In this document: positions 1 to 8,110 of the stretch, one piece after another
How positions within the stretch are numbered: position 1 is the stretch's first letter
Layout of the letters: each line of letters begins with the position of its first letter
Origin: Streptomyces rubiginosohelvolus
GTDB lineage: Bacteria > Actinomycetota > Actinomycetes > Streptomycetales > Streptomycetaceae
Assembly (NCBI RefSeq): GCF_014649875.1
Contig: NZ_BMTW01000023.1
Location: 1 to 64,000 of the forward strand
Length of the DNA stretch: 64,000 nt
Direction: 5' to 3'
Notes under the pieces: model-generated
The model's database searches: none
What the model was told of the DNA's origin: nothing
The model's input: the letters and a program-made list of their open reading frames with translations, nothing else
Made by a program: the position numbers and the translations under genes

Positions 1-168
1 ACCTTCACCGTCGACCCCGCCGAGCTCTTCCACCGCAACCAGGTCACCGCCTACGCCGGGAAGACCCTGCACGGCGTGGTCCGCTCCAGCTGGCTGCGCG
101 GCGTCCGCATCGTGTCCGACGGCGTCCTCGCCGAGCCCACCGGCCGCCTCCTGGAACGGGACCGCTGA
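1..168 (+). CDS. allB: Allantoinase, C-terminal end (partial)
   Basis: Last 55 codons of a gene that begins before the window; the stop is TGA at 166-168. The tail (NQVTAYAGKTLHGVV) looks like the closing segment of allantoinases and related cyclic amidohydrolases, which open the hydantoin ring of allantoin to allantoate. The main support is context: an allantoicase gene, which uses allantoate, starts 99 bases downstream on the same strand. The metal-binding residues lie outside the window, so a related amidohydrolase cannot be fully excluded. Confidence 0.75.
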   Translation, partial: TFTVDPAELFHRNQVTAYAGKTLHGVVRSSWLRGVRIVSDGVLAEPTGRLLERDR

Positions 169-267
169 ACCGGCCCCACCGGCCTCCCCTCGACCGGTAC
201 CGCTGACCGGCCCACCGGCCCCCTCCTCGAACGCGCCCCCCGACCGTGCCCGAAAGGACCCCCGACC

Positions 268-1389
268 ATGACGGACGCCTCGATACCCCGCTTCACCGGC
301 GACGCCAGCCCGTATGCGGGCGGCGACCCGTACGCCGACCACCGCACCGCAGACTTCCCCTTCACCCACCTCGTCGACCTCGCCGACCGCCGCCTCGGCG
401 CGGGCGTCATCGCGGCCAACGACGAGTTCTTCGCCGAGCGGGAGAACCTCCTCAAGCCCGAGCCCGCCGTCTTCGACCCGGAGCACTTCGGCCACAAGGG
501 CAAGATCATGGACGGCTGGGAGACCCGCCGCCGCCGGGGCGTCAGCGCCGCCGAGCCCCACCCGACCGCCGACGACCACGACTGGGCCCTCGTCCGGCTC
601 GGCGCGCCCGGTGTCATCCGGGGCATCGTCCTGGACACCGCCCACTTCCGCGGCAACTACCCGCAGGCCGTCTCCGTCGAGGCCGTCGCCCTGCCCGGCT
701 CCCCGTCCCCCGAGGACCTCCTCGCCCCCGACGTGAAGTGGACGACGCTCGTCCCCCGTACGGCGGTCGGCGGCCACGCGGCCAACGGGTTCGCCGTCGA
801 CGCCGAGCAGCGCTTCACCCACCTGCGGGTCAACCAGCACCCGGACGGCGGCATCGCCCGGCTGCGCGTGTACGGAGAGGTCGCCCCGGACCCCGACTGG
901 CTCGCCGCCCTCGGTACGTTCGACCTCGCGGCCCTGGAGAACGGCGGCCAGGTCGAGGACGCCTCCGACCGCTTCTACTCCCCGGCCACCAACACCATCC
1001 AGCCCGGCCGCTCCCGCAAGATGGACGACGGCTGGGAGACCCGCCGCCGCCGTGACAAGGGCAACGACTGGATCAGTTACCGGCTCGCCGCGCAGTCCGG
1101 GATCCGGGCCGTCGAGATCGACACCGCCTACCTCAAGGGCAACTCGGCGGGCTGGGCGAGCCTTTCGGTACGGGACGGCGAGGACGGCGACTGGACCGAG
1201 GCCCTGCCCCGGACGCGCCTCCAGCCCGACACCAATCACCGCTTCGTGCTCGACGGGACCGTCCGCGCCACCCACGTACGGATCGACATCTTCCCGGACG
1301 GCGGCATCTCCCGCCTCCGGCTGTACGGATCGCTCACCGACGAGGGCGCGGCCGCGCTGGCGGCCCGTCACCGGGAGCTCGGCGGCTGA
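268..1389 (+). CDS. alc: Allantoicase
   Basis: Predicted allantoicase (373 aa), a cytoplasmic enzyme that hydrolyses allantoate to ureidoglycolate and urea in purine catabolism. The protein shows the family's internal duplication: two jelly-roll-like repeats, each marked by the motif MDGWETRRRR (residues 81-90) or MDDGWETRRRR (252-262), and each followed by a segment reading FRGNYPQAVSVEA or LKGNSAGWASLSV. Each repeat ends in a similar stretch (HPDGGIARLRVYG, FPDGGISRLRLYG). Length is normal for the family. The start is ATG 268 with an AAAGGA ribosome site upstream. It follows allantoinase closely and is probably cotranscribed with it. A strong hairpin lies 20 bases after the stop, so the operon seems to end here. 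Confidence 0.95.
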   Translation: MTDASIPRFTGDASPYAGGDPYADHRTADFPFTHLVDLADRRLGAGVIAANDEFFAERENLLKPEPAVFDPEHFGHKGKIMDGWETRRRRGVSAAEPHPTADDHDWALVRLGAPGVIRGIVLDTAHFRGNYPQAVSVEAVALPGSPSPEDLLAPDVKWTTLVPRTAVGGHAANGFAVDAEQRFTHLRVNQHPDGGIARLRVYGEVAPDPDWLAALGTFDLAALENGGQVEDASDRFYSPATNTIQPGRSRKMDDGWETRRRRDKGNDWISYRLAAQSGIRAVEIDTAYLKGNSAGWASLSVRDGEDGDWTEALPRTRLQPDTNHRFVLDGTVRATHVRIDIFPDGGISRLRLYGSLTDEGAAALAARHRELGG

Positions 1390-1409
1390 CCCGAGCAGGG
1401 CACAAGGGT

Positions 1410-1448
1410 CGGGCGCACCGCGATCGCAGGGGGATCGCGGTGCGCCCG
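1410..1448 (+). terminator. Hairpin terminator after allantoicase
   Basis: Perfect 16-base inverted repeat (1410-1425 and 1433-1448) with a 7-base loop, 20 bases beyond the allantoicase stop. There is no T-run, as is usual for Streptomyces terminators. It separates the allantoin genes from the next gene. Confidence 0.75.
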
Positions 1449-1591
1449 GCCGAACTCGTTGGGTGGGGGCGTGTCACCCTGGGTGAGGTGTGGGGAGCGG
1501 GCCCGGAGGGCAGGCGAACCGCACCTTTGACGCTTCCGCGTTCCCGTCCACTGACGTTTCCGGCGTTCCGCCCGCCCGACCAGGAGCCCCC

Positions 1592-1921
1592 ATGATCTTC
1601 ATCGCCGTCAAGTTCACCGCCCTCGTCGCCGAGCGCGACAACTGGCTGCCCCGGCTCGAGGACTTCACCGTCGCCACCCGCAGCGAGCCCGGGAACCTCT
1701 TCTTCGACTGGTCCTACAGCGTGGAGAATCCCAACGAGTTCGTCCTGCTGGAGGCGTTCGCCGACGCGGCGGCGGGCGAGGCGCACGTGAAATCCGACCA
1801 CTTCACGGCGGCGATCGAGACGATGTCGGAGATGGTGGCAGAGGTTCCCGAGATCATCAACGTCGAGGTCGAGGGATCCGGCTGGTCCCGGATGGCGGAG
1901 GTCACTCCGCGCAACCGGTGA
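1592..1921 (+). CDS. Putative quinol monooxygenase (ABM domain)
   Basis: Small protein (109 aa) that looks like a single antibiotic-biosynthesis-monooxygenase (ABM) dimeric alpha/beta-barrel domain. Typical signs are the opening strand MIFIAVKFTA, the central segment GNLFFDWSYSVENPNEFVLLEAF and the following HVKSDHF stretch. Members of this fold act on quinols, tetracenones or haem; the substrate here is unknown. ATG 1592 is preferred over the in-frame GTG further upstream because it has a CAGGAG ribosome site and matches the usual family length. The gene ends 9 bases from a convergent aldo/keto reductase, and the neighbourhood of oxidoreductases suggests a redox or detoxification role (inference). 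Confidence 0.8.
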   Translation: MIFIAVKFTALVAERDNWLPRLEDFTVATRSEPGNLFFDWSYSVENPNEFVLLEAFADAAAGEAHVKSDHFTAAIETMSEMVAEVPEIINVEVEGSGWSRMAEVTPRNR

Positions 1922-1930
1922 CGACAAGCC

Positions 1931-2761
1931 CTAGAACTCCTCGTGGGACTCCGGGTCGCCGCCGAACCGCCGCTGCCGCCCGGACGCGATCGTCGTCAAC
2001 TCCTGCGCCGTCAGCTCGAACCCGAACAGATCCAGGTTCTCGCGCTGCCGTCCCGGATCCGCCGACTTCGGGATCGGCACCGCGCCCACCTGGGTGTGCC
2101 AGCGCAGCACCACCTGGCCGGGCGTCACCCCGTGGTCGTCCGCGATCGCCACGATCGACGGGTCCTCCAGCACCTCCCGGCCCCGGGCCAGCGGGCTCCA
2201 GCTCTCCGTGACGATGCCCTTCGCCGCGTGCACCGCCCGCAGCTCCTCCTGCGGAAGCAGCGGATGCATCTCGATCTGGTTCACCGAGGGCAGCACCCCC
2301 GTCTCCCGCTCCAGCCGGTCCAGATGCGCGGCGGTGAAGTTGGAGACACCGATGGAGCGGACGAGACCGTCCTCGCGGAGCCGGATCATCGCCTTCCAGG
2401 TGTCCACGTACTTGTCCACGCGGGGGAGCGGCCAGTGGATCAGATACAGGTCGACGTACTCGACGCCCAGGCGGGCCCGTGACTCCTCGAACGAGGCGAG
2501 CGTCTCCTCGTACCCCTGATGCCGGCCGGGCACCTTCGTGGTGACGACGACCTCCTCGCGGGGGACGCCGCTGCGGGTGATGCCCCGGCCGGTGCCGGTC
2601 TCGTTGCCGTAGTTGAGGGCCGTGTCGACCAGCCGGTAGCCCAGCTCCAGGGCCCCGGCGACGGCCTCCTCGGCCGCCGCGTCGTCCAGCGGATAGGTGC
2701 CGAGCCCCACCGCGGGGAGCCGTGTGCCGTCGTTGAGCGTGTGAACCGGTGTGCCGGACAT
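1931..2761 (-). CDS. Aldo/keto reductase
   Basis: NADPH-dependent aldo/keto reductase (276 aa), a cytoplasmic (beta/alpha)8 barrel that reduces aldehydes and ketones. The catalytic tetrad is visible: Asp46 and Tyr51 in RLVDTALNYGNE, Lys76 in VVVTTKVPG and His109 in YLIHWPLP. The C-terminal cofactor region PIPKSADPGRQRENLDLFGFEL is present in the usual form. It lies 166 bases downstream of a short-chain dehydrogenase and a TetR regulator, all on the minus strand, so the three may be coregulated. The AKR5-like 2,5-diketogluconate reductase group is the closest type by motif; the physiological substrate cannot be read from sequence. Confidence 0.9.
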   Translation of the reverse strand: MSGTPVHTLNDGTRLPAVGLGTYPLDDAAAEEAVAGALELGYRLVDTALNYGNETGTGRGITRSGVPREEVVVTTKVPGRHQGYEETLASFEESRARLGVEYVDLYLIHWPLPRVDKYVDTWKAMIRLREDGLVRSIGVSNFTAAHLDRLERETGVLPSVNQIEMHPLLPQEELRAVHAAKGIVTESWSPLARGREVLEDPSIVAIADDHGVTPGQVVLRWHTQVGAVPIPKSADPGRQRENLDLFGFELTAQELTTIASGRQRRFGGDPESHEEF

Positions 2762-2927
2762 GTGCTGGTCCTGTCCTTCCCGTCGCTGCCCCGTCCCGGC
2801 CAGCGTAGGGGCGCGGCCGGCACGGGGCAGCCGGACGCGGCCGCCGGGGGAGCGCGCTCCGGCGCACGCCCGGGCGGCGGACCAGGGGTGAGCCGGGAGT
2901 ACGCCGCCGCCCGGGCGGCGGCGGTGC

Positions 2928-3743
2928 TCAGGCCGCGTGGCCGCCGTCCGCGACGAGCTCCGTGCCCGTGATGAAGCCGGCCTCGGCGCTCACCAGGTAG
3001 GCGACGAGCGAGGCGATCTCCTCCGTCGTGCCGAAGCGGCCCAGCGCGTTCGCCGCGCGCTGGCTCTCGGCCAACGGCCCGTCGGCCGGGTTGAGATCGG
3101 TGTCCACGGCCCCCGGCTGGATCACGTTCACGGTGATGCCACGCGGCCCCAGCTCCCGGGCGAGCGGCTTGGTCAGCCCGGTCAGCGCGGACTTGCTGAG
3201 CCCGTAGAGGGTGGAGCCGGGCCCGCCCGCGTACCGGCTCAGGGCGGAACCCACGGAGATGACGCGGCCGCCGTCGGCCAGCCGCTCCGCCGCCGCGCGG
3301 CAGGCGAGGAAGACCGCTCGTACGTTCACCGTCAGCGTCCGGTCCACGTCAGGACCGGCGAGCGTGGCGATCGGTCCGAGGACGCCAATGCCCGCGTTGT
3401 TGACAAGGATGTCCAGCCGGCCGAGCGCGTCCGCCGCCCGGTGCACGGCGTCGGCGGCCGCGTCGGCGTCCGCCGCGTCGCAGCGCAGGGCGACGCCCCG
3501 GCGGCCGAAGCCCTCGATCTTCGCGACGACCGCACGGGCCGCCGCCTCGTCCTGTACGTAGGTGACGGCGACGTCCGCGCCGTCCTGGGCGAGCCGCAGC
3601 GCGATCGCGGCGCCGATGCCCCGGCTGCCCCCGGTGACCAGGGCGGCCCGGTGCGGAAGGCCGACGGGAACGTCGGTGGAAGCAGCGGCGGGAGCGGTGC
3701 CGGACAGGGTTCCGGAAGGGGTGCTGGAAGGGTTGCTGGACAT
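2928..3743 (-). CDS. SDR family oxidoreductase
   Basis: Classical short-chain dehydrogenase/reductase (271 aa). The NAD(P)-binding motif TGGSRGIG follows an Ala/Pro/Ser-rich N-terminal tail of about 36 residues; NNAG, the catalytic Ser in ISVGSALS and the YGLSK Tyr-Lys pair are all present, and the C terminus has the usual TGTELVADGG. ATG 3743 is chosen because a GAGGAA ribosome site precedes it; a longer in-frame reading to 3794 has none. Sequence features point to the 3-oxoacyl-ACP-reductase-like group, but the substrate is unknown. The gene lies between a TetR regulator upstream and an aldo/keto reductase downstream. Confidence 0.88.
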   Translation of the reverse strand: MSSNPSSTPSGTLSGTAPAAASTDVPVGLPHRAALVTGGSRGIGAAIALRLAQDGADVAVTYVQDEAAARAVVAKIEGFGRRGVALRCDAADADAAADAVHRAADALGRLDILVNNAGIGVLGPIATLAGPDVDRTLTVNVRAVFLACRAAAERLADGGRVISVGSALSRYAGGPGSTLYGLSKSALTGLTKPLARELGPRGITVNVIQPGAVDTDLNPADGPLAESQRAANALGRFGTTEEIASLVAYLVSAEAGFITGTELVADGGHAA

Positions 3744-3853
3744 GGCTGTTCCTCGCTGACGGGGATGCCGTCGCTCCGACGGCATCCCCAGCAAACGCGC
3801 GCCGGGGCCCGCGCACCGGCGGGTATCGGACGCCTACGGCCACCCGGGGCCGC

Positions 3854-4495
3854 TCACCGTAACGGCAGCCGCGCGGGGTCCGTCGCCGACGCCCGCAGGC
3901 GGGCCAGGATGGCGCGGGCGGCCTTGTCGTAGCCGAGATTGTTGTTCTGGAGCACCGACTCGGCGTTGGCCAGCTCCAGCAGGGCGATCACCTCGAACGC
4001 CAGCTGGCACACGTCGGTGTCCCCGGCCAGCTCCCCGGCGGCCCTGGCCTCCTCGATGGTCTCCTCCACGAAGGTGACCCAGCCCGTCTGCGCGGACGCC
4101 AGGGCGTCGTGCACCCGGCCGCTGCGGGCGTCGAACTCGGCGGTGGCGGCGTAGAAGAAGCAGCCGCCCCGGAACACCCGCTCACGGGAGTACGCGATCC
4201 ACGCCTCGCACATCCGCCACACCCGCCCGAGCCCCGGCGGCACCGACCGGGCCGGGCGCAGCACATGGTCGACGTAGACGGCCACCGCTCCCCGCACGGT
4301 GGCCAGCTGGAGCCCCTCCTTCGAGCCGAACAGCGCGAACACCCCGCTCTTGCTCAGCCCCAGCTCGGTCGCCAGCCGTCCCAGTGACAGGCCCTCAAGA
4401 CCTTCGACCGAGGCGATCTGCACCGCCCGCCCCAGGACCAACTGCCGGGTCTGGTTCCCCCGCTCGACCCGCCCGTCCGTTCTTACCGACGCCAT
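3854..4495 (-). CDS. TetR family transcriptional regulator
   Basis: TetR-type repressor (213 aa). The N-terminal helix-turn-helix occupies about residues 16-62, with the recognition region LATELGLSKSGVFALFGSKE; the C-terminal half is the variable ligand-binding and dimer domain, of the TetR_C type often seen in YxaF/AcrR-like proteins. It is transcribed divergently from an EamA-family exporter and points toward an SDR gene and an aldo/keto reductase, so these are its likely targets. A perfect 14-base palindrome at 4588-4601 in the divergent gap is a candidate operator. The inducer is unknown. Confidence 0.9.
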   Translation of the reverse strand: MASVRTDGRVERGNQTRQLVLGRAVQIASVEGLEGLSLGRLATELGLSKSGVFALFGSKEGLQLATVRGAVAVYVDHVLRPARSVPPGLGRVWRMCEAWIAYSRERVFRGGCFFYAATAEFDARSGRVHDALASAQTGWVTFVEETIEEARAAGELAGDTDVCQLAFEVIALLELANAESVLQNNNLGYDKAARAILARLRASATDPARLPLR

Positions 4496-4587
4496 GTGAC
4501 CACTCCGTGCCTCAGCGTTACCTATGCGTCAGTCTAGGGAGCGGCGGGAGGCGCCCGGGAACGATCCGGCCGCCTGGACAGGTGTTC

Positions 4588-4614
4588 CCTTCCCGGGAAG
4601 GCGGCGGGTAGCGT
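4588..4614 (+). promoter_or_regulatory. Palindrome and -10 box upstream of EamA gene
   Basis: A perfect 14-base palindrome, CCTTCCCGGGAAGG (4588-4601), lies between the TetR and exporter genes. A possible -10 box, TAGCGT, is at 4609-4614, so the palindrome would cover the -35 region of the exporter promoter. That position suits repression by the divergent TetR protein. This is an inference from position and symmetry only. Confidence 0.4.
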
Positions 4615-4680
4615 GATCACTTCGCGTGCGAGCCGGTGCGGTCTCCACAACACGTTCCGTGGAGAATCCGGGAGAACCAG

Positions 4681-5619
4681 ATGTCCGCTGCCGCCGTGCC
4701 CGCCGTGGGAAGCGTCTCCCCGCGCCGCGCCTGGGTCACCGATCTGCCCGTACTGGCGGTCGCCGTCGTCTGGGGCGCGAGCTATCTCGCCGCCAAGGGC
4801 ATCACCACCACGCACACCGTCGTCGCCGTGCTCGTCCTGCGCTTCGCCTTCGTGCTGCCGGTGCTCGTGGCGGTCGGATGGCGCAAGCTGCGGGCGCTGA
4901 CCGGTGCGCAGTGGCGGGGCGCCGGAGTGCTGGGTCTGGTGCTGAGCGGGATCTTCCTGCTGGAGACGTACGGGGTGGTGCACACCTCCGCCACCAACGC
5001 CGGGCTGATCATCAGCCTGACCATGATCTTCACACCGCTGGCCGAGGCCGCCGTGACCCGTGTCCGCCCGTCGGCCGGATTCGTCGCCGCGGCCGGGCTC
5101 TCCGTCTCCGGGGTCGTCCTGCTGACCCAGGGCGGCGGATTCACCAGCCCCTCGGCCGGCGACCTCCTGATGCTCCTCGCCGCCCTCGCCCGTACGGTCC
5201 ACGTCCTGGCCATGGCCCGGATCAAGGCGGTACGGGACGCCGACTCGCTCTCCCTGACCACTGTCCAGCTCGGCGGCGCGGTCGCCGTCTTCGCCGTCCT
5301 CGCCGCCTTCCCCGGCACCGGGGCCTCGCCGTGGAGCACGGCCGTGGGCTTCGGCGCCCGGGAGTGGGCGGGCCTCGTCTTCCTCTCGGTGTTCTGCACG
5401 CTGTTCGCGTTCTTCGTGCAGATGTGGTCCGTACGCCGCACCTCGCCGTCCCGGGTCAGTCTGCTGCTCGGAACGGAACCGCTGTGGGCCGCCGCCGTCG
5501 GCATCAGCCTGGGCGGGGAACACCTCGGCGTCCTGGGGGTGGCCGGGGCCGTTCTCGTCCTGGCGGGCACCGCGTGGGGGCGGCGCGCCGCCTCGGAGGG
5601 GGTCCGGGTCAGGTCTTGA
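4681..5619 (+). CDS. EamA/DMT family transporter
   Basis: Drug/metabolite transporter family membrane protein (312 aa) with ten predicted transmembrane segments formed by two EamA repeats. Signs include VVWGASYLAAKG near residues 26-37, the repeat boundary around residue 150, and the second-half motif LFAFFVQMWSVRRTSPSRVSLLLGTEPLWAA. Such proteins export small metabolites, amino acids or toxic compounds. ATG 4681 is chosen since GGAG sits 8 bases upstream. It is divergent from a TetR regulator, which supports regulated export. Its last 11 bases overlap the 3' end of a convergent small membrane protein gene. Confidence 0.9.
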   Translation: MSAAAVPAVGSVSPRRAWVTDLPVLAVAVVWGASYLAAKGITTTHTVVAVLVLRFAFVLPVLVAVGWRKLRALTGAQWRGAGVLGLVLSGIFLLETYGVVHTSATNAGLIISLTMIFTPLAEAAVTRVRPSAGFVAAAGLSVSGVVLLTQGGGFTSPSAGDLLMLLAALARTVHVLAMARIKAVRDADSLSLTTVQLGGAVAVFAVLAAFPGTGASPWSTAVGFGAREWAGLVFLSVFCTLFAFFVQMWSVRRTSPSRVSLLLGTEPLWAAAVGISLGGEHLGVLGVAGAVLVLAGTAWGRRAASEGVRVRS

Positions 5620-5812
5620 TCGAATCCGCCGCGATCATCACGGCGGCCCCCGCCACGATCAGCACGATGTTGACGAACAGCGTGCGGTCGCTGAGGAAGT
5701 CGATGTGCCGTACCAGCGTCCAGAACCGGAACCATCCCGTCCACTCGTACAGCAGCCCGCCCACGCCCTGGATGAAGACGAGGAACCCGATCGTCTCGAC
5801 GATTTTCTTCAT
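5609..5812 (-). CDS. Small membrane protein, conserved hypothetical
   Basis: Short protein (67 aa) with two hydrophobic segments, about residues 6-22 (ETIGFLVFIQGVGGLLY) and 47-63 (VNIVLIVAGAAVMIAAD), joined by a polar stretch holding WTGWFRFW. It starts at ATG 5812 (MKKIVETIG). The hydrophobic profile and Lys-rich start are typical of a real small membrane protein, not a chance reading. The gene converges on the EamA transporter and overlaps its end by 11 bases. I do not recognise a characterised family. Confidence 0.7.
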   Translation of the reverse strand: MKKIVETIGFLVFIQGVGGLLYEWTGWFRFWTLVRHIDFLSDRTLFVNIVLIVAGAAVMIAADSIKT

Positions 5813-5944
5813 GGGACGAGCCTCCCGCCCGCCCCGCGCCCGCCGCGTCGGCCACCGGTCCCGTCCGCCGCGCCGAAAGTAGCGCAGGGTGCGACTTTGG
5901 TAGCTCCCGCGCCGCCCGGACCCCTTTCGGGCCGTCCGGCTGCG

Positions 5945-5957
5945 TAACTTTGTCGAC
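5945..5957 (+). promoter_or_regulatory. -10 box of a leaderless promoter (histidine kinase gene)
   Basis: TAACTT at 5945-5950 is followed by 7 bases and then ATG 5958. This spacing places the transcript start at or next to the start codon, and no ribosome site is present, so a leaderless mRNA is likely. Confidence 0.5.
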
Positions 5958-7178
5958 ATGACGCGCACCGAGTACCGCTGGCTGCTCCCGTCGGCGATGG
6001 CCGGCCCCGAGCTGCCGGACGACCGGGTCCGGACGCGGCGGACCGTGCGGGACTGGGCCGTCGACATCACGGCCTTCCTCATCGCCGCGGGCATCGGCCT
6101 GCTGGCCCTCGGCACGATCGAGGCCGACGACACCACGGCCGACGTCGTCGTCTTCGTGGACTCGATCGTCGGCGCGCTGGCCTGCTGCGCCCTCTGGCTC
6201 CGGCGCCGCTGGCCCGTCGCCCTCGCCGTCGCCCTGACCCTCGTGTCCGTCATCGAGCCGGTGGCCGCCGGGGCCCTCCTGGTCGCCCTCTTCAGCCTGG
6301 CCGTCCACCGCCCGTTCAAGCCGGTCGCGATGGTCGGGGCGCTCGCCCTGGCTCTGGTACCCGTGCAACCGTTCCTGCGCCCCGACCCGGAGACGTCCTT
6401 CCTCGCCTCGGTCCTCTTCGGGGCCCTGCTGATCCTCCTGGTGATCAGCTGGGGCATGGCCGTACGGTCCCGGCGCCAGCTCGTCGTCAGCCTCCGCGAA
6501 CGGGCCCGCCGCGCCGAGGCCGAGGCGGAGCTGCGCGCCGAACAGGCCCAGCGCCTCGCCCGGGAGGCCATCGCCCGCGAGATGCACGACGTCCTGGCCC
6601 ACCGGCTGACCCTGCTCAGCGTGCACGCCGGGGCCCTGGAGTTCCGGCCCGACGCCCCCGCCGCCGAGGTCGGCCGGGCGGCCGGCGTCATCCGGGACAG
6701 CGCCCACGAGGCCCTCCAGGACCTCCGCGAGATCATCGGCGTCCTGCGCGGACCCGGCGACACCGACGAGGCCCACCGGCCGCAGCCCACCCTCGCCACG
6801 CTGGACGCCCTGGTCGCCGAATCCCGGCTCGCGGGCATGAAGGTCGCCGTCGACAACCGGGTCGCCGCACCCCAGGACGCCCCCGCCGCGACCGGCCGCA
6901 CCGTCTACCGCATCGCGCAGGAGGCCCTGACCAACGCCCGCAAGCACGCGCCCGGCACCGAGGTCTCCCTCACCGTGACCGGCGGCCCCGGCGATGACCT
7001 CACCGTCGAGGTGGTGAACCCGGCCCCCACCGAACCCTTCGAACGGGTCCCCGGCTCCGGCCAGGGGCTCATCGGCCTCACCGAACGCGCCACCCTCGCC
7101 GGGGGAGAGCTGGAGCACGGCCCGACGAAGGACGGCGGCTTCGCGGTCCGGGCCCGCCTGCCGTGGCCCGCCGCGTGA
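5958..7178 (+). CDS. Two-component sensor histidine kinase (NarL type)
   Basis: Membrane sensor kinase (406 aa) of the HisKA_3 class. The N-terminal half has about five hydrophobic segments between residues 34 and 167 with little extracellular loop, suggesting sensing in the membrane. A coiled-coil linker (residues 170-205) leads to the phosphoacceptor motif EMHDVLAHRLTLLS with His210. The HATPase_c domain follows, with TVYRIAQEALTNARKHA as N box and GQGLIGLTERA as G box. The cognate response regulator follows on the same strand after a 142-base gap filled with tandem repeats. Two P450 genes lie beyond, but nothing here shows they are its targets. Confidence 0.95.
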   Translation: MTRTEYRWLLPSAMAGPELPDDRVRTRRTVRDWAVDITAFLIAAGIGLLALGTIEADDTTADVVVFVDSIVGALACCALWLRRRWPVALAVALTLVSVIEPVAAGALLVALFSLAVHRPFKPVAMVGALALALVPVQPFLRPDPETSFLASVLFGALLILLVISWGMAVRSRRQLVVSLRERARRAEAEAELRAEQAQRLAREAIAREMHDVLAHRLTLLSVHAGALEFRPDAPAAEVGRAAGVIRDSAHEALQDLREIIGVLRGPGDTDEAHRPQPTLATLDALVAESRLAGMKVAVDNRVAAPQDAPAATGRTVYRIAQEALTNARKHAPGTEVSLTVTGGPGDDLTVEVVNPAPTEPFERVPGSGQGLIGLTERATLAGGELEHGPTKDGGFAVRARLPWPAA

Positions 7179-7284
7179 GCGCCGCCGTACGGGAACGAGC
7201 GACGCCCGGCGTACGGGAGCGAGCGACGCCCGCCGTAAGGGAACGAGCAACGCCCGGCGTACGAGTACGTGCGACGCCCGCCGT
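7177..7284 (+). repeat. 24-base tandem repeat, about 4.5 copies
   Basis: The gap between kinase and response regulator holds adjacent copies at 7177-7200, 7201-7224, 7225-7248, 7249-7272 and a half copy at 7273-7284. The shared core is close to GACGCCCGGCGTACGG followed by AACGAGC. Copies differ by a few bases. There are no spacers, so this is not a CRISPR. The first copy overlaps the kinase stop codon. Confidence 0.9.
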
Positions 7285-7307
7285 TCCGGCGCCGCGCACC
7301 GGCTGGC

Positions 7308-7320
7308 TACGGTGGCCGTC
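7308..7320 (+). promoter_or_regulatory. -10 box of a leaderless promoter (response regulator gene)
   Basis: TACGGT at 7308-7313 is followed by 7 bases and ATG 7321, matching the leaderless pattern. The response regulator may therefore have its own promoter just after the tandem repeat. Confidence 0.45.
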
Positions 7321-8058
7321 ATGAACACCCCGGCGTCCCCGACACCACCCCCGGCCTCCTCAGCGCCCGTCCGCCTGCTGATTGTCGACGACGACCCGCT
7401 GGTCCGGGCGGGGCTGACCCTGATGCTCGGCGGCGACCAGGGCATCGACATCGTCGGGGAGGGCGCGGACGGCGTCGAGGTCGAGGAACTGGTCGAGCGG
7501 CTGCGCCCCGATGTCGTCCTGATGGACATCCGGATGCCGGTCATGGACGGACTCACCGCGACCGAACGGCTGCGCCGCCGGCCCGACGCCCCCGAAGTCG
7601 TCGTCCTCACCACCTTCCACGCCGACGAACAGGTGCTCCGCGCCATCCGGGCCGGGGCGGCGGGATTCGTCCTGAAAGACACCCCGCCGGCCCGGATCGT
7701 CGACTCGGTCCGCCGGGTCGCCGCCGGGGATCCGGTCCTCTCGCCCGCCGTCACCCGCCAGTTGATGGTCCGCGCCGCCGGGGGCGGGCGCGATGACCGG
7801 GCCGACCGCGCCCACCGCGCACGCAGGCGTTTCGGCCAACTCGCCGAGCGGGAGCAGGAGGTCGCCGTCGCCGTCGGGCGCGGCGCTTCCAACGCGGAGA
7901 TCGCGGCCTCCCTCTACCTCAGCGTCGCCACCGTCAAGACCCACGTCTCCCGCATTCTCGCCAAGCTCGAACTCAACAACCGTGTCCAGATCGCGCTGTT
8001 GGTCCACGATGCGGGGCTCCTCGACACGGACGACGGCGGTGGGAGCCACCTAGGGTGA
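7321..8058 (+). CDS. Response regulator, NarL/FixJ family
   Basis: DNA-binding response regulator (245 aa). The receiver domain covers about residues 17-135, with acidic residues Asp23-Asp25, phosphoacceptor Asp69 in VVLMDIRMP, Thr in VVLTTFHA and Lys in FVLKDTPPA. A 25-residue linker leads to a LuxR-type helix-turn-helix (residues 170-235) with LAEREQEVAVAVGRGASNAEIA and LYLSVATVKTHVSRILAKL. It pairs with the HisKA_3 kinase just upstream. ATG 7321 is favoured over an in-frame start 9 bases earlier because a -10 box lies 7 bases before it. Confidence 0.95.
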   Translation: MNTPASPTPPPASSAPVRLLIVDDDPLVRAGLTLMLGGDQGIDIVGEGADGVEVEELVERLRPDVVLMDIRMPVMDGLTATERLRRRPDAPEVVVLTTFHADEQVLRAIRAGAAGFVLKDTPPARIVDSVRRVAAGDPVLSPAVTRQLMVRAAGGGRDDRADRAHRARRRFGQLAEREQEVAVAVGRGASNAEIAASLYLSVATVKTHVSRILAKLELNNRVQIALLVHDAGLLDTDDGGGSHLG

Positions 8059-8110
8059 AGGGAAACGGCCCGGAACGGAGCGGGCCGAGACGGGAGAGGG
8101 GCCGCTCACC

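Noticed and set aside
7177..7284. CRISPR array
   Set aside because: The repeat copies touch each other without spacers, and there are no cas genes.
4782..7892. 1036-codon minus-strand frame over the exporter and the two-component genes
   Set aside because: It covers three well-supported genes on the opposite strand; the repeated VARSR-like sequence comes from the 24-base tandem repeat.
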